A DNA stretch of 64,000 bases from Oegoconia quadripuncta (GCA_949316235.1 OX438742.1:38818853-38882852), one strand, 5' to 3'. Numbered from the stretch's first letter, positions 10,544 through 23,030 are shown. The notes: generated by a model not told the origin, from the letters alone. Made by a program: numbers and translations.

Positions 10544-11143
10544 ATGAGATCGGATGCATCTAGACAGCCGTTACGAAGTTCGCGTTTGAAAATGGCGGAA
10601 TATCTGAGCGATACGAACGAAGAAGCGACTAATGTACCAACCCCTATTGGCGCACAGAGGCATCAATATAAACCTCTAATTTGTGATGATTTCCCAAATT
10701 ATGAGCTACGAAATATGTCGCGGGGTAATCAAGTTGATATTATGCAGGTGCTCGCAGAGATTATGATTTTGCGTTTTGAAATCTGCGACGTACGACAGAA
10801 AATAGAAGATTTTACATTGGAAAACGCCGAGATCCGACGCGAGTTGCAATCGTTGCGATGTGCCATCGCTGGACCGGAAATTTCAGCCACACCGCCCAAC
10901 GTGAAGTGGGACGACAAAGTGCCAGTTAGGCTAACCGAGCCTGAAAAGGAGTCGCACCCGCACCGCACCCGCCATCGCCGTGCTGCTTTTAACACCACCC
11001 CTGTGTCCGCGGCTCCCGCTCAAACGCCGGTGAAACCAGCTGTTGATGCAGATGGTTTTACCCGGGTTGAGAAAAAGAGAAGAAGTCGTCGTCGTGAAGC
11101 GACCGCGGAATCCGGCAATCGGCGCGCCATAACCCGTAATTGA
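10544..11143 (+). CDS. Hypothetical coiled-coil protein, perhaps a retrotransposon ORF1
   Basis: This is the longest ATG-initiated open frame in the window (199 codons). A second ATG at 10592 (MAEYLSDTNEEATN) has a better context and may be the real start. Residues about 65-105 (IMQVLAEIMILRFEICDVRQ, then KIEDFTLENAEIRRELQSLR) look like a coiled coil. The C-terminal third is proline-rich, then strongly basic with DADGFTRVEKKRRSRRR. A coiled coil followed by a basic tail with a D-G-F-x-x-V motif is common in LINE ORF1 and gag-like proteins, but no zinc knuckle or reverse transcriptase follows within the next 2 kb. It could also be a single-exon host gene. I do not recognise a named family. Confidence 0.45.
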   Translation: MRSDASRQPLRSSRLKMAEYLSDTNEEATNVPTPIGAQRHQYKPLICDDFPNYELRNMSRGNQVDIMQVLAEIMILRFEICDVRQKIEDFTLENAEIRRELQSLRCAIAGPEISATPPNVKWDDKVPVRLTEPEKESHPHRTRHRRAAFNTTPVSAAPAQTPVKPAVDADGFTRVEKKRRSRRREATAESGNRRAITRN

Positions 11144-12278
11144 CAGTAATTTTACTAGTGTTTTCATCTACGTGCCAGTGCTTCGATATTTGAAAGTTTA
11201 ATTACAGTGTTTGTAAAAAAAACAGTAGATCTACATAAATTGTGTTGCGTCTGTAAGAAATTTAGTGGCAAAATTACAGTGCTTAAAAATCTTCAAATCA
11301 CCATAAATAAAAATTATGTTGGCTAAAGTAGTTAATAGTCCAAAAAACTTAATTTTTGTCAGGTAACTTTCTATAATATTGAAGTTCCTGATTTTTTGTA
11401 GAAGGATAGAGTACCCATCAGTAAGAGAATAAAAATGTTTCTAACAATTCTGTAACTTCCTTTAGGTATAGTATATATATGGTTAGTCATAAAACCTGCA
11501 ATATTAAATTAAAGTTACACTGTGAACTTCAATGCGTTGTAAAAGATGCTAAGATCTCGTAAAACATATTTCTACAAAATTAATCAAAGGCTACTTTATA
11601 TTTTCTATAAATAATTTATTGCGTCGTTATATATTTGCCCTCGGTGAATTTTTTCATAAGTATAAAGAATATATTGATCGATCTCTTTGAAAATAGTTAC
11701 AGGCGTTCTAAGTATATTCTTCGACGCAATGAAATTCAAAGTTGTAATTTTAATATAATAGTCTATGTTTTATTACTAAATACTTATACTATATCTAAAT
11801 CAAGCAACCGATTTGTTCGAAATCGTTTTTATTCTATCACTGACAGGTACTCCATCCATGTACAAAAAATCACGGCCTAAAGGTAATAGGAAGTCCTTAA
11901 TGGCCTATAATAATAATCAATATTCCCATTTTAGTATCTCAGTTTCAGGATAATAAGATCTACTTCAATGTCCCGCTATTTCAAAACATTCCCATATTTC
12001 TATTACAGCGATCTTTCAATTAAATTATAACTATAAAATTGGTTGTAGTATGTAGATTAGTATTTTACGATAATGTTAAAAAATAATTATTATAACTTAC
12101 ATATTTCATAGCTCGATAAGAAGTAAGAAAACTGCGGTGAAATAAATCTTTAGGAATTAAAAAATTTCCATATCACTTTTTTCAACTCCAAATATGTATT
12201 TTGGAGAACACTTTCTTTATTGACTTTGGACTATATACAGTTCAAATAAACTTCAAATAAACGAATTATCAGGTAATA
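11144..12278. other. AT-rich non-coding interval
   Basis: This is the 3' flank of the coiled-coil ORF. Nothing supports a reverse transcriptase here, and no repeat is recognised. Confidence 0.45.
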
Positions 12279-12386
12279 TTTTTTTTTTTTTTTAATGATT
12301 AACTGCATGCGCATTTGACCACAATCTCACCTGATGGGAAGTGATGATGTGGCCGAAGATGAAGCACGCGATCTCAGTAGATGCCT
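12279..12386 (-). repeat. LINE/SINE 3' end with ATCAGGTGAGATTG tail
   Basis: On the minus strand it reads CCTACTGAGATCGCGTGCTT, CATCTTCGGCCACATCATCA and CCATCAGGTGAGATTGTGGT, then an A-run. The same unit lies at 47245-47346. The tail is a relative of the SINE A tail. Confidence 0.7.
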
Positions 12387-14054
12387 ATTTCTAATATTTC
12401 AAACTTGGAAAAATTCCGGTGAAAAATTAAATAAATAGAACTCATAAATTTTTCATAACATATTCCATGAAGATAGACTGTGTGTGAAAAGGAGTCTTAT
12501 ATTCATGTATAACCCATAATGTATGCTGCTATCTCCCTTAATACTTCTGTGAAATATTCCGTGAAACCATTACGTTCAAATTCATTAGAGAAATAAGTCT
12601 ATAACGTAGTCTTCAGATTTAAATGTAGAGAGGTATCAAATAGGCAGCTAGTAAATACAAAAGGGTTTGATGTTATTTTAATGGCAATAAATGGGAGAAT
12701 TTATTACAAATAGAATGGAAAATAACTAGTTGAGATTACATTAAAATAGAGTTCCATCGACAGCGTTTATTTCACATTCTTAAATTAGTCTCAATAAGAT
12801 AGAATTGTGTATTCATTCTCTTTTAAAACTCTGCCTTTAATTTAAGATTGTATGTTATAATTAAGACGATTATATACGTAGAAATATACATTATTCAATT
12901 ATATCTGTAATATGCAAATAAACGTTTTAGCTAAATACTGTGTTTCTTAATAATATTTTTTTTTAATTTATTTATCATTTATTGCACACAAGAAAAAAAG
13001 ACATACAGATACAACATAATAGAGACGACACAACAGGTTCTGCTTATTTCTACAATGAAATTTCTTCCAGCAGACCTACGAAAGAGAGATATGACTGGAA
13101 GAGGCAGATAAGACGTGCACAATCTTAAAAATGGATAAATATGATAGATAAAAAAACCTAACTGAATATAAATGTAACTACATACTAATAAGTACATGAA
13201 TACATAAATAAGTACATATTTCAATACATACGAATATAAAGTATAACATACATATAATACACGGAATAACACTATGAAATGGAAAGGTAATGTTCCTTAA
13301 CTCTTTTCCTAAAGACAGCGATCGATGGACTGGCACGGATAGTGTGAGGATAATAATAATATCATAGGATAGGATAGGATAATATCAATATATTAAAAAA
13401 ATCCTACTACATATTATTCGCTTTTGGGGATCATGACGAATCTAATCCGTGTCCGAAATAAACATTTATTCATTCAAGTCTGTTAAAACACGAGGTGTTA
13501 TTGTTCCAATTTTGGGTTGATTCGATTCAAGCCGGGACTCGAGATATAATTCTTGTTGTAGTGAAGTTACCTAGAATAATCGTCATAAGCAATAACTCTC
13601 AGCGGGAGTAACATTCTCCATAATACAGATTTGGAATCAAATTTATCAAAACCATTCCAATATCCATCACATTTTCTAAGTATGTTAGGAGTCCTAGAAA
13701 AATAACTTAGATTTCCTTTTTTCTTCCAAAGAAAATGTTCATAGACAAGCATTGTATGCCAGACTACGGCATAAAAATAATACTATCTATCCATTACGTA
13801 TATGGTTTCCGCCATTAGAGCCAATATCGAGGCTAGGAGTCCGAGAGTGTGACAAAACTATCAATAACTGTCAGCAAATATACAACATCAACAATATAAT
13901 AGAAATGTTACTTTGATAACAGTCAAAAACAAACTTGGCTCACCATATAATTGTCAGACGCCGATTCAGGGGTCAAGGGGGTTCAATAGGTCTTTATGCT
14001 AACACACTCATTAGAGTGCTGCTAACGTACTATAAAGAGTATTACATAAATAAC
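12387..14054. other. Mostly unrecognised AT-rich DNA
   Basis: About 12955-13110 resembles a minus-strand LINE 3' end (T-rich run, TATTGCACACAAG, AGACGACACAACAGG). A short GGATA repeat lies at 13363-13382. No gene is supported. Confidence 0.35.
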
Positions 14055-14262
14055 GTCACCACCTTTATCCCAAATGGGGTGGTCAGAAATATCATCAGTT
14101 TGGGTGTATTAAACATTAAAAGTTCAATGATTGAAACAATATCCAGGGTTCACCTTATGAACTGATTTAAACGTGCAAATCTGTAGATATTTTTTGGTGG
14201 GCAGTCCCTTAGTCGCTTTTTACTACACCCACGGGAAGAGACGGATTGGTTCTATTCCATTT
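14055..14262 (+). repeat. LINE-type 3' repeat (family J)
   Basis: It has TTTATCCCAAATGGGGTGGT, GGTTCACCTTATGAA, GTGCAAATCTGTAGAT and CACCCACGGGAAGAGACGG. These words recur at 16291-16330, 17716-17800, 19085-19265 (inverted) and 39045-39180 (inverted), so it is one dispersed family. The GTCGCCTTTTACGAC-type motif is familiar from lepidopteran LINE tails. Confidence 0.65.
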
Positions 14263-16376
14263 GAGTGCTGAAACCAAATTGCGTAATCGTAATACTCTTT
14301 ATACGTGTTAAAGGTATTTCTTTTTAAAATAAATTTATTAATTTTACTTGGGAGCCTGTCCAAGCTGGCTCTCGAGTAAATGACCTCCGTTGACTTGTAT
14401 GGTATCCTAAAGACAATTAGTTTTTAGCCAATTAGCTAAAAAAATAAGAAAGTTCTAACGATTTAAATTTCGACGAACGAAGTCTTATTATATGGATATA
14501 ATTTTTAGAAAGAATTATGAATATGCTAATAGGTGTTTATTTATTTAATAGAGACGACATACCAATTTTCATTTCTCTAGTTCCTGGTTTTTTGTTGGAA
14601 ATATTACTCGTTCGTTTGTTTATCTTAGAAGTGGAAATTTAAATAATCGCTTGTGGCAACTAGTTTCATACAAAATCGACCAGTTGGCGTGAATATAGCG
14701 GTAATTTTTTTATTTTATTATTTTTGCATGAACACATTAAAACTGACGAAATAACCCCAACTATAAACTATGACTTATTCATTCACGGCACTTAGCAACG
14801 TCAACGTTAGCTTTTATTACCAAAAACACTGAATTTTTTATTTAGGTTGCTATATTCGTATATAAAGTATGTAATTTTTGCAAATCATTTTTCAACCACT
14901 TGCCGGTATCTGATTGAGCTGAAATTTGGCAGATATAAGTTCGGTGACATATCAATATTATGGTACCATCGAGCTGATCTGATGATGGAGCCGGGATAGA
15001 GGGACTAGAACTCATTAATGGCAAATTACTAGATAGTCTTATTTGGGCTAGTTTGTTTTATAGCCCTGAGCACTTTCCCTTACACGAGGATCTGAAGATG
15101 GAGCCAGAGGATTGCCACTGGATCTCCTTGTTGGACTTTATGTTACTTGTCTTGGTTAGTACAAATTTCTATGATTTTAGTGAATAATATGTGATAATTA
15201 TGATGGAGTTATCAGAAGCTTGTTTTAAAAGTATTTATGTACACAACTTATTTTACTGGGATAGAGAGCCGTGGAGAGAGAGGAGGGAGGCCTTTGCCCA
15301 GCAGTGGGACAGTATGGGCCCCTATCAAATAACAATAATAACTAATAACTTGTTTTACTTATGATCGATTATGCTTTATGTGAAAACGAGTTACTCTTGC
15401 CCTTAATGCTCAATAAATATAACTTAATGGAATTCAAATTTCATTATATCGATCCACGCTTTTGGCCTGTGAGACGTCCTCTGGATCAGTCAGGACGTTG
15501 CCTTTTATTAATACAGTTTTCTAGAAGTTTCCTCTAACGACAAAGTGTAGAAGTGGCTATTACTTTTACATGGAAACAGGCTACGCAGTTTAATCCTTTT
15601 GTCGAGTCTATTCCTAGAATACTATACGTCGCGCTATAATCTATTTTAAGTCAACTATATGGGTTTTATTTATTCATAAATTGTATGCAGTGCTTTCACA
15701 GGGTAAAAGCAGGATTTGGTCCATATCATATAAAATTCTAAGCCACACATGTCTTTGCATTCGACCGATGGTGTGATATTTTATACCTTTCACAACCTTT
15801 CTGATACAACAAGCTTATAGCTAGATCACTACCACCTATATTCGGATGGTCCATTATCTCTTTAGACATTGCAAAACTGAGTTATGCAGCTTTCTTTACA
15901 CTGAGAAAATGTTCACAAGGCCAAGGCCAGCTTTCTGGGTACCATTCCACCAACCAGAGACTTGGGGCTAGTTTTTTATTTGTGATTTTTTTTATTTTTT
16001 TTAAAATAAATTGTATAACTATTGTTAATATTAGTTGACAAAAATTTTGGTACAAAAAATACAGAGAAAGTGACATGAACAGCAAGTTTATTTTTATATC
16101 TGGTATTAACATTATGTAAAAGGTAGCTTCAGCATGGTTTACTTTATATATGGGTAATAAAAAATTATTTAATCGAATTCGACTACGGTTCCTCGGGAAA
16201 AGTTGTTCGTAATCAAGAGTGACGTCATCAGTTAATGGGAATTACACCAATTCAAATTCACCCTGTATAATATACTGTCATGCTAACGAAACAGTCACCT
16301 TTTACGACACCCACGGGAAGAGACCACACGGCCACAATACTTAAAATATGGTTTCTATGACAATCTAACCGCCTCC
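14263..16376. other. AT-rich interval with two short LINE tails
   Basis: An RTE-type 3' tail is at 15261-15345 and a family J fragment at 16291-16330. Otherwise no gene or repeat is recognised. Confidence 0.4.
15261..15345 (+). repeat. RTE-like LINE 3' tail
   Basis: It contains AGAGAGCCGTGGAGAGAGAG and GGCCTTTGCCCAGCAGTGGG, then ACAATAATAACTAATAA. The same terminal sequence is at 33278-33403. Confidence 0.7.
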
Positions 16377-16698
16377 GTGGCTCAATGTAAACAACATTGG
16401 GTTTACGATTCGGTAGTCGCGGGTTCGATCCCCAGCGGGGTACATGTTTAAGTACTCGGTTTGGTTGGTGCTAGGGCATTTTAAATGTCCGCCTGGCTAG
16501 CTACCACCATCTTATCTAAATCTGCGGCCAAACAACAATGTTAATAGCATTGTTGTGTTCCGGTTGTCAAAGATAAGATAGCCAGTCCCCCAAATGTGTT
16601 GGGGTTTCCGGGTCAGTACGCTTCCACCTTCGACCTCATCTTCACTTAACATCAGGTGTGATTGAGGTCAAGAACGCACCCGTCGTGCATAAAAAAAA
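16377..16698 (+). repeat. SINE family A, full length
   Basis: Head AACCGCCTCCGTGGCTCAAT, B box GGGTTCGATCCCCAGCGG, tail AACATCAGGTGTGATTGAGG and GCATAAAAAAAA. It is close to the consensus of the family. Confidence 0.9.
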
Positions 16699-16870
16699 GA
16701 ATATCAAATTACATTCCCATCATATTTACAGCAAGTTATACGTAGAAGACCGGTTAATTTATCCGCGACTGTTGTTCTCAAAAAACTCAGAAAAGTATTC
16801 TTTACAACATTTTTTAAACATAATTGATCGAATTATTCGAAGAGAATTATATTGGTTTAATACGGTAAAT

Positions 16871-17177
16871 CATTATCAGCCAGTAAACATTCCACTACAG
16901 GGATTATAAGCCTTCACTCGTATATGAGGGAGTATGGAACGTAGTCCATCACGCTGGCCCAATGGGAGTTGGGGGTTTCACATGCCTTTGAATTTTTATT
17001 TCTCAAGCATGCAGGTTCCTCACGATGTTTTCCTTCACCGTTTAGGAGCTGTCAGATAAATGCACATAAGTATTTAAATTAAATTTAAAAAGTTATTGGT
17101 ACACGGCCTGCCTGGGAATAGAACCCGGACCTTCCAAATTGGGAGACCGCATGACCGCTGAGCCACCGACGCTCCCA
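16871..17177 (-). repeat. SINE family D, full length
   Basis: Minus-strand head with GGTCCGGGTTCTATTCCCAG, then TACTTATGTGCATTTATCTG, CATGCTTGAG and the GGGCCAGCGTGATGG region. It lies directly downstream of SINE A and in the opposite orientation. Confidence 0.8.
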
Positions 17178-17715
17178 GTCCAGTGAGTAATACCTAGTTG
17201 TTCTAATTTGCTTAATTGTCTTTTGTGAAACTATTTTAAGAACAAGAACAAAACGAATGTAGAAAAAATCATATCAAACAATATTTCTCAATGTTATCAC
17301 ATGTGATAAGTAGTGATAACATTGAGAAAGTGCACAATGCGAACAACAGGTCTTATCTCTCAAGAAAACATTAAAATCTGGGCGCGTCAGTAAACCAGCG
17401 CTGAGCTCTTATAAGCTCAGCATATGGCTGAGTCGTTTCCCTTTCGCTGCTGCGACACTTATCTGAGTGTTCTGTTATTTTATTTGCCTAACAATTGTTG
17501 TATATGTGTCGAAGTGGCGAATAAACAGTTTCTTTCTTTCTTTCTTTTCTTTCTAAAATCATGCCAACTACACGTACTACCGTCGACAATAGAAAATTCC
17601 TTGTCAGTTTTGTGTGTGTGAGTTTTGTGTGTGGTTGTGTGGTTTGGGAATGCGTGGTGAGAACCGAACGACTAGGAGTGTGGAAAGGTGAACTGCAATC
17701 GGTCGTCTATAATTT
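17178..17715. other. Interval with hairpin and TTTC microsatellite
   Basis: It contains a 17-bp perfect stem (17284-17329) and a TTTC-rich run at about 17528-17553 preceded by AATAAA. TATAAGCTCAG at 17410 could be a relic promoter, but no coding frame is recognised. Confidence 0.4.
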
Positions 17716-17800
17716 ACATACATACATAAGACCTCTATCCCAAATGGGGTGGTCAGAACTATCCCAAACAATAGTGTTTTAAAAGTTTAACAATTTAAAC
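17716..17800 (+). repeat. Family J fragment
   Basis: It shares TATCCCAAATGGGGTGGTCA and the following AC-rich segment with the copy at 14055. Confidence 0.6.
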
Positions 17801-17847
17801 AACATTGATATTGATATCTACTACGTTATGCAATGTAGGTAAATAGT

Positions 17848-18070
17848 TTTTTTTTTTAATATTTCGGACACTTACACCAATCATCTAGTCCCAAACTAAG
17901 CAAAGCTTGTACTATGGGTACTAGATAACGGATAAATATTTATATAAACATCCATGATTCGAGAATAAATGTTTATATTCATCACACAAACATTTACCAC
18001 TCGCGGGATTCGAACCCGTAACCGTTGGTTTCGCTGATAGGGTCACTATCCACTACACCAATCGGTCGTC
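17848..18070 (-). repeat. SINE family C, full length
   Basis: Minus strand: GACGACCGATTGGTGTAGTG, B box GGGTTCGAATCCCGCGAG, body with CGAATCATGGATG and CTAGATGATTGG, and a T-rich tail side. Confidence 0.85.
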
Positions 18071-18560
18071 AAACGCTAAAAAATATATATTATATACTCT
18101 TTTAATTTGCTATTTTGCTATTAAATTGTATGTAAACAAACATAGAAATAATATAAGTATCATATATTCGAAATGGCTGAAACATAGTTAAGTAGATTAA
18201 TCAAACAACAACAATTGAGATACATTCAGAAAAACACACACTCATTTTTATTTGAGGGTTAAAAATAGATACAAAAATAATCAGGGCTCGGTTGTTTTGA
18301 CAAGAGCTTTTTGTTTGTGCGTTCTTAATTACGGCAAAATGATTTTAGTAATGTTTTTCCCGTTAAGGGCACGTGCAAAAACAGAATGTCTCGAATAATA
18401 TTGTTTACGCTGACAAATTCATTGGAATACATTTTGGATATAAAATTAAAGTGTCATTCATTTGATACGCAAAATCTAATTAATCAAGGAATTGAATGAT
18501 GTAAACAAAGAGGTGACTTTTTAATACGATACTTTTTTGGTGCGTATTTTGTAGAAATCT
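18071..18560. other. AT-rich interval, nothing recognised
   Basis: No gene or repeat is recognised. Confidence 0.4.
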
Positions 18561-18893
18561 CCGCCTCCGTGGCTCAATGTAAACAACATTGGGTTTACGA
18601 TTCGGATGTCGCGGGTTCGATCCCCAGCGGGGTACGTGTTTAAGTACTCGGTTTGGTTGGTGGTAGGGCATTTTAAATGTCCGCCTGGCTAGCAACCACC
18701 ATCTTATCTAAATCTGCCGCCAAACAGCAATGTTAATAGCATTGTTGTGTTCCGGTTGTCAGAGATAAGATAGCCAGTCCCCCAAATGCTTTGGGGTTTC
18801 CGGGTCAGTACGCTTCCACCTTCGACCTCATCTTCACTTAACATCAGGTGTGATTGAGGTCAAGTACGAACCCGTCGTGCTTATAAAAAAAAA
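18561..18893 (+). repeat. SINE family A, full length
   Basis: A consensus-like copy from CCGCCTCCGTGGCTCAATG to ATAAAAAAAAA. AAATCT occurs immediately before the head and after the A-run, a probable short target duplication. Confidence 0.9.
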
Positions 18894-19084
18894 TCTAAAT
18901 TCTATTGTATTGGTAAGTTTATTGTTTATTTCAATGGTTTAAACTAGAACACTGTGAAAATGATTAGATTCTTTTCCTTTACAAGGGGCAGTTGTGGAAT
19001 AGTTGATGCCATTGACTATTTTAATTCTAAAATAGTTAAACAAAACAATATCATTACAATTTAATTTAGTGCTGTGTGGTTTTG

Positions 19085-19265
19085 ACGCTCAAATAGGTCT
19101 CTTCCCGCAGGCGTCGTAAAAGGCGACCAAGGGACTTTCCACCAAAAAACATCTATAGATTTGCACATTTCAATGGCGAAGGGCTCACCCTCTGTCACGT
19201 GTGCATTTCTGTGTATTTCATAAGGTGAACCGTGGACGTTGTTTAAATAATCAACTATCAATACG
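19085..19265 (-). repeat. Family J copy
   Basis: On the minus strand it reads ACGTCCACGGTTCACCTTAT, GTGAGCCCTTCGCCATTGAA and GTCGCCTTTTACGACGCCTG. It directly abuts the SINE A copy at 19282. Confidence 0.7.
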
Positions 19266-19281
19266 CACATCGGTTTAGCAT

Positions 19282-19542
19282 TTGACCTCAATCACACCTG
19301 ATGTTAAGTGAAGACGAGGCCGAAGGTGGAAACATACTGACCCGGAAACCCGATCTTATTTGGGGGACTGGCGGTCTTATCTCTGACAACCGGAACGCAA
19401 CAATGCTATTAACATTGCTGCCTGGCGGTAGACTTGATGGTGATAGCTAACCAGGCCGACATTTAAAATGCCCTACCACCAACTAAACCGAGTACAAAAC
19501 GTTTCCTTCACCCCATGTTATTTGCATTGAGCCACCGAGACG
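19282..19542 (-). repeat. SINE family A, diverged
   Basis: Tail side TGACCTCAATCACACCTGAT, body with CATTTAAAATGCCCTACC, head ending GAGCCACCGAGACG. Part of the head around the B box is lost. Confidence 0.8.
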
Positions 19543-20210
19543 TTCAAAAATAAATACAAATGATGCATCAATATCAGTGAACGTTTCGCAATAATACTGC
19601 GAAATTGGTCCTTAACGGGTTGCTCGTCAAAGGAGTGCAGCACGTGGAATACACATTTTCCGACCTCATCAATCCCCTTTACACGTAAATAAATTCTCGC
19701 CCATATTTTGCTTAATTGACCGCGGAGTTATTGAAATGACGTTTTTCGATATGAAATCGGGAATGATTTATTTCATTCCCGTCGGAGCGTGACAGACAGG
19801 TCCAATAATATTAAACTCACAGCTCTCGGATGTGAGGATATGAATCGATGAAGTTTTCAAGTGATGAGTCAAGCGTCACGTGACAGTTTAAAAAGTTAAT
19901 CACCGACGCAATATGCATATTATTAGTTTCAGCCAATGTCTGTCTGCGATTTTGTAGGATCAAATCGAAGCGAGAAGAAGCTTAGCCATGTTAGAAAATA
20001 TAAAATCTGGGATTTCAAAGAAATTTTAAACTTATTTAAATGGTCGAGAGAATAATTTCTTAGACGTGTTTGATGCGGATCGATTCAGCCATTTCGAAGA
20101 TATTTAGCTTTGAAGATAGTCACTTGTTTTACCTGGATGATATTATTACCTATATTCATAGTTCTTCGGGCCTTTTCTAATATTTCTATTTACATATTTT
20201 TGGTATCGTC
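19543..20210. other. Unrecognised interval
   Basis: No repeat or gene is recognised. A small hairpin (CGGGAATGA with TTTCATTCCCG) lies at about 19760-19785. Confidence 0.4.
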
Positions 20211-20522
20211 TATCATCATATCAACCCATAGACATCCATCCCACTGCAGGGATATAGACCTTCCCTCGTATAATGTGGGAGTATGGGCCATAGTCCACCA
20301 CGCTGGCTCGCTGCGGGTTGGGACTTTACATGCCTTAGAATTTTAGGCATGCAGGTTTCCTCACCATGTTTCCTTCCCCGTTTAAGGGCAGTCGGATAAA
20401 TGCACATAAGTAGATAATTAAATTAAATTTAAAAACACATTGTGTACATGACCTGCTTGGAAATCGAACCCAGACCTCCTAAATTGGGAGACCTCGTTCT
20501 CAACCGCTGAGCCACCGACGCA
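20211..20522 (-). repeat. SINE family D, full length
   Basis: Minus strand: head GGGTTCGATTTCCAAGCAGG after GAGGTCT, body TTATGTGCATTTATCCGAC, end near CCTGCAGTGGGATGGATG. It is the best-preserved D copy. Confidence 0.85.
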
Positions 20523-21940
20523 CCGAGCTACATATGTAGATATGCACTTCGAATGTCATTTGCCTTCAATCCAAGTTTACATTTTTATTGTACCTAAAAT
20601 GCACCGTAGCGGATTTAAATGTATCTAATTTACACAACTCACGGCAATTAATTTTACGAAAAAGCGTAAGTCGTTTTAAATCACGCGGCGCCGTAGGCAA
20701 AAGGGCATAATTGAATTTGCACATGTGTGCTGTCTATTTTAGATTGTATCGCATTACACGCAAGCCCGGTGAGCATGGTAAATAAAATAAATGACATCGG
20801 TGTGAAGGGTGCCCAGGAGACCAATTTAAATATAGACAATAAAGTGAAAAAACCCACAGAAACAGAAAAGCGTAGTTCCATCACAAGAACTATGTAAACA
20901 TGGCTTTTGGAATTTAGAAAAGTGCGACGGTGATGGGAAATTTCAATCAAAATGTTACCATAATTACATTCAATAAGTAATCTAGGATTTTGAACTAACA
21001 GATGAACACGAGAGGAAATCTAATTTGTTTACAGGGAAATAGAAATATTAAAAACACAAAAGCAAAAAAACCACTGATCGATAACAAATTAGTACCCGTT
21101 GGGAGTTGACGTGGGAGAGTTAAGCGCGGGCCACACTGGGAACGATGTGAAACAAAGCGAAGGTTATTTAACATATTTTCAAACTTCGGACTTTTTGCTG
21201 AAAAAAGTCAAAAGTTCTTACCATCTAACTAGTTTTTGGGAATTTACAAAATATATGAAACAAATGTTGAGAAGATTGTATTCTAAGTTTTGTTGCTACA
21301 AAACACAAAAGTGACATCCGCACTCTAGGAACCATTTTATTTGTTGTAAGCAAAGGTTTCGTTTTTTTAATTCTAAGTTTCGTTTCAATAATTGTATGGA
21401 AATCTTGATCCGCAACAAATAAATTAGGCAAATTTGTTTTTTTAATGTATAATAAAATTAAAGTGGATGGCTTGGAAACGGATTTTTTTGAAAAAAAAAA
21501 AAATGTCTGTGCATATCCGGGCCAACGTCAAAGCTTTCATTTTATACTATTCAATTCAATTTCCATTAGGCAACCATGCGGACAGCCCAATATATTGTGA
21601 TCACTCTTGTTATAAAAGCAAATTGAAATACCGAACAGGAACAAATTCCCACAGAGAGATTATAGCCGGGATTAAAAAAGGCAATACTGCAAAAGGTATA
21701 ATAAAAAAACTTTTATAAAAAACTATTTGCTACCGTATCCAGCAGCGGTACCACGTAAAAATTTCGATCGCTAAAATCAGGTAAGCGTCGTAGAAGTAAG
21801 TTTAAGGAGATAAACGTCTAATAGATAGACATATCGAGTTACCATAATTTAATTTTGCAAGCAAGTTCCGATGTATCGGATTTAACAGCTTATCCGGTAC
21901 GTGTTTGCGGGACTAACGTGACGGTCGCGTTCGAAACTCG
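20523..21940. other. AT-rich interval without supported gene
   Basis: Open frames at 20681-20950 (minus), 21099-21314 and 21467-21718 are short and show no domain or repeat similarity that I recognise. Confidence 0.4.
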
Positions 21941-22380
21941 GGCCCGTATTAATGAACCATTCTCAAGATTGAGAACAGTCTTGTGATCGGTCACAAGTAA
22001 ACGTGTTGATTAATAAATAATAAAAAAAAAAAAACAATAATATTTTATTCAATGTAGGATACAAAAATATCACTTATTGAAAGTCAACATGTTATTTTTT
22101 TGTTTTTTTTTTTAACCTAACTTGAGACCTGAAACGCACGTGAATACTCAAACAGTAGTCACTTGAGGGGTGCGCCGAGTTTCATGTATTAATAAACGAA
22201 ACTCAAGACTATCATTCATTCGCCGCTTTAGCGAATACTTGAGAAGAGATCTCAGCTGAGCAAACCTCAAGATTGGTTTATGAATTAGCACGGAGTTTGA
22301 GATAGCATCAATTTCTTAAGGAGCATCTCGAGTGATACAGCCTCAAGACTTATATTGAGATTGGTTTATTAATCCGGGCC
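21941..22380. mobile_element. 440-bp MITE with GGCCCG terminal inverted repeats
   Basis: The left end GGCCCGTATTAATGAACCAT and the reverse complement of the right end, GGCCCGGATTAATAAACCAA, match over about 26 bp with few mismatches. TCG flanks both sides (21938-21940 and 22381-22383), a 3-bp target duplication. GC-rich GGCCC ends and a 3-bp duplication suggest a PIF/Harbinger-like non-autonomous element, although Harbinger usually prefers TWA. A-rich and T-rich runs lie in the middle and there is no ORF. Confidence 0.75.
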
Positions 22381-22624
22381 TCGGACTCTGACTTAAATAT
22401 AATTCCATGATCTGCGCTATGGCTGCAGTCGATAAAATTGAAGGTCATAATTTAGTGATTAACCCGTTCGTGTCTGATTGGTTCTCGCAGTCTAGCGGTA
22501 TTGCTAGCAATTGTAGGTACATGTAATATGTCAACCTTTGGACTACTACGTCTACGTCAGTTCAGCTTTTACTGGCAATGTTACGCTTGTGTGCTGTCGG
22601 ATAGTGAAATATTAAAATATCTGA

Positions 22625-23030
22625 TACATCGTACCAGTAGAATTAAGGCGCATTGGAAATGAGATCACTGAGAAGTATCAATGGCGACTTTGAACTTATC
22701 AGGAATAGTGTAATTAGAGAGTTATGCGGTGTGTAAGAAGACGCAGTGACAAAGATTGAACAAGGTATGCAGGGATGGTTTGGACATGTGGAGAAGATGA
22801 ATGAAAGAAAACTAACGAAAGAGATATACGAAGCGAATGTGGATGGTAGTGTTGGTAGGGAAAGACCATGGCGAACGTACCATGGACAAATTGGGAACGT
22901 CTTAAAGAAAGACCTAATCAAGATTACCCTAAACCGACGAACATGTATGAACAACTTTACGACAGTGAATGAAGCAAAAGAGGTGTGAAGGATCGTAGCG
23001 AATGGAAGTCTGTCGTCTCTGGAAACAGGT
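22625..23030 (+). pseudogene. RTE-like LINE, C-terminal fragment
   Basis: The frame at 22746-22988 contains MQGWFGHVEKMNERKLTKEI, YEANVDGSVGRERPWRTYHG and MNNFTTVNEAKEV, then a stop and further homologous codons (EWKSVV). The W-x-GHV-x-x-M motif followed by a G-R-x-R-P-x-x-T segment is the hallmark of the region after the reverse transcriptase in many insect LINEs. Upstream 22630-22745 continues the similarity in a broken frame. It is 5'-truncated and not functional. Confidence 0.8.
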
